Assembly: GCA_019916065.1 (NCBI GenBank)
Contig: CM034240.1
Coordinates: 44,218,026 to 44,282,025 of the forward strand
Length of the DNA: 64,000 bases
DNA from: Vitellaria paradoxa
Taxonomy: Eukaryota; Streptophyta; Magnoliopsida; Ericales; Sapotaceae
Reading direction: 5' to 3'
Positions 63,201 through 64,000 of the stretch are shown here, one piece after another. The notes below the pieces were generated by a model. The model saw only the letters and a program-made list of their open reading frames with translations, was not told where the DNA came from and searched no databases. A program made the position numbers and the translations under genes. Position 1 is the stretch's first letter. Every line of letters starts with the position of its first letter.

Positions 63201-64000
63201 TTTCGTTTCTCATTTTTTTTCCTAGCTTTAATGCTATTTGTTTTGTGTACATTCATCATGAAGCCTCAATTTGAAAACCCTATTGCTTCCTACAGAACCA
63301 GGCCCTTTTGTGCAATTGGGATGTGGGACCATCTCCGGAGCTCTAGGAGCCACATGCGTTTACCCATTGCAGGTTATCAGAACAAGGTAAAATTCGTAGT
63401 TTGATTGTCTGTGGCTAGTTTATTCTATTTGTTTGAACAACTTTTGGTGTTTATGAGTTCCCTGTTGATGCTATGGGCCGATCCCACATTGCTTGGTTGT
63501 GATTCGCTAATGAGCTGTACAAGAGGTTCCCTTTCCTTGCATAATAGGTATTGTTTAATGTGAGTGATGGGCCCAATAATAATTAAAAAAAGATATATCA
63601 GAGCCAACCACAACTAAGTCATGTGAATCTATACGCCCCATGTTGTGGGTTGGGATTCTAGTGGTACGGGCAAAAGGCCTCAATCCAATGAATGCACCCC
63701 CCATATAGTGGGTCGCCATGGGCTTTGGCTCGAAGCATGGTGGCTAATTACGATCCCACATCGGTTGATTGTGGTTCAGTAATGGGCTACAGAAGAGGTT
63801 TCCCTTGATAGGTAACTGTTAATGCGAGTGATGGACCCAATTAAAAAAAAAAAATTCAAAAAGACGGGTTATTTACATGCTAATTTTAATTGTTTTTTTT
63901 TTTTTTTTTTCCAGACTGCAAGCTCAACGTTCGAATACAAATGCTGCTTACGGTGGAATGGGTGATGTATTTTGGAGAACATTTCAACACGAGGGGGTTA
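57202..64000 (+). CDS. APC: EF-hand calcium-dependent mitochondrial ATP-Mg/Pi carrier (APC/SCaMC), 3' truncated by window
   Basis: Exons 57202-57664, 62398-63183, 63296-63386 and 63915 to beyond the edge, all GT-AG with phases 1, 1 and 2. The N-terminal half (about residues 60-185) has four EF-hands. Loops begin at D68 ([10 protein letters not shown]), D104 ([12 protein letters not shown]), D135 ([12 protein letters not shown]) and D171 ([12 protein letters not shown]). Mitochondrial carrier repeats follow with the signatures PLDRLK, PMDLVK and PLQVIR. Family members exchange ATP-Mg or ADP for phosphate across the inner mitochondrial membrane under calcium control. The first loop has Ala/Asn changes but keeps an acidic final position pattern; loop 3 is the weakest. 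Intron 1 is 4733 bp and carries repeats. The last repeat and stop codon lie beyond the window. Confidence 0.95.
59529..59804 (+). mobile_element. Tiny TRIM-like element in carrier intron 1
   Basis: Two short direct repeats, 59529-59612 (TGTTGAGCATATAAAA...GTTAACA) and 59735-59804 (TGTTGAGAGTATAAAA...GCTAACA), both TG...CA and 70-84 bp. ATGGTATTAGAGC at 59620-59632 lies just inside the first repeat and differs by one base from the initiator tRNA-Met binding site TGGTATCAGAGC. No coding capacity. No target duplication was found. Confidence 0.7.
60078..60350. repeat. Tandem duplication of about 135 bp in carrier intron 1
   Basis: The unit ATCCCACA(A/G)GTAGAGA(C/T)ATGATTTTTCT...ACAACAAAACCTA(G/C)TCA occurs at about 60078-60212 and 60213-60350, with roughly 80% identity by eye. 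A partial third start (CCACAAGTAGAGACACGATTTTTCT) lies at 60048-60072. Confidence 0.7.
61731..61870. mobile_element. Family B short element in carrier intron 1
   Basis: About 140 bp, GCATTTGGTTTGC to CTTCAAACGC, with the inner words CTGAAAATCTCTGAAAACCTC and TTATCTCACTTTATCTCA. It is the clearest copy of this family. Confidence 0.55.
63469..63855 (+). mobile_element. TRIM-like element in carrier intron 3
   Basis: Two direct repeats of about 115 bp, from 63469 and from 63741. Each contains CGATCCCACAT(T/C)G, AGAGGTT(T/C)CC and TG(A/C)GAGTGATGG(G/A)CCCAAT. Just inside the first is TATATCAGAGCC (63594-63605), resembling the tRNA-Met primer site. The interior is about 150 bp without coding capacity. 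It takes up most of the 528-bp intron 63387-63914. Confidence 0.7.

Noticed and set aside
1..64000. CRISPR array, bacterial operon or phage-like system
   Set aside because: Introns, plant gene families and plant transposons throughout; no regularly spaced short repeats.

Overview
The window is nuclear DNA from a flowering plant, most likely a woody dicot. Evidence: AT-rich intergenic DNA, GT-AG introns of 0.1-4.7 kb, plant-only gene families (IRX10-type GT47, CRL, SURNod19), a plastid DNA insert, an Au-type SINE, a Cassandra-type TRIM with 5S-like sequence, and many short inverted-repeat transposons of the GTTTGG...CCAAAC type. I cannot name the species.

Eight protein genes are supported. 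All but one exon joint rest on GT-AG signals, reading frame and family similarity. Left block, + strand: an IRX10-L-like xylan xylosyltransferase (7816-13081) and a plastid rubredoxin with a C-terminal membrane anchor (14143-16869). Middle block, all - strand: CRUMPLED LEAF/CpcT-type envelope protein (18560-22437), an At4g14100-like secreted protein with no ATG start (26174-27866), mitochondrial SDHAF2 (29486-31865) and an SDR oxidoreductase (33883-37878). Right block, + strand: a SURNod19 protein (45203-49201) and an EF-hand ATP-Mg/Pi mitochondrial carrier cut by the right edge (57202-64000).

The rest is transposon territory. 1-7200 holds small AT-rich elements. 38000-43650 holds tandem AT-rich repeats, MITEs, a SINE with target-site duplications and a GGT-rich minisatellite. 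49441-52268 is a broken LTR retrotransposon flanked by TTTGA on both sides, with a minus-strand Cassandra-like TRIM inside it. Two more tiny TRIM-like elements lie in introns of the carrier gene. A piece of plastid rpl16 lies in intron 1 of the IRX10-L gene.

The genes do not form an operon-like unit; they serve the cell wall, plastid, mitochondrion and secretory pathway. From memory, their order looks like a merger of two Arabidopsis segments, At5g51010-51050 and At5g61810-61840. The most interesting protein observation is that the SURNod19 product carries, in order, all six residues expected for the two copper sites of peptidylglycine monooxygenase (HH, H; HxH, M).
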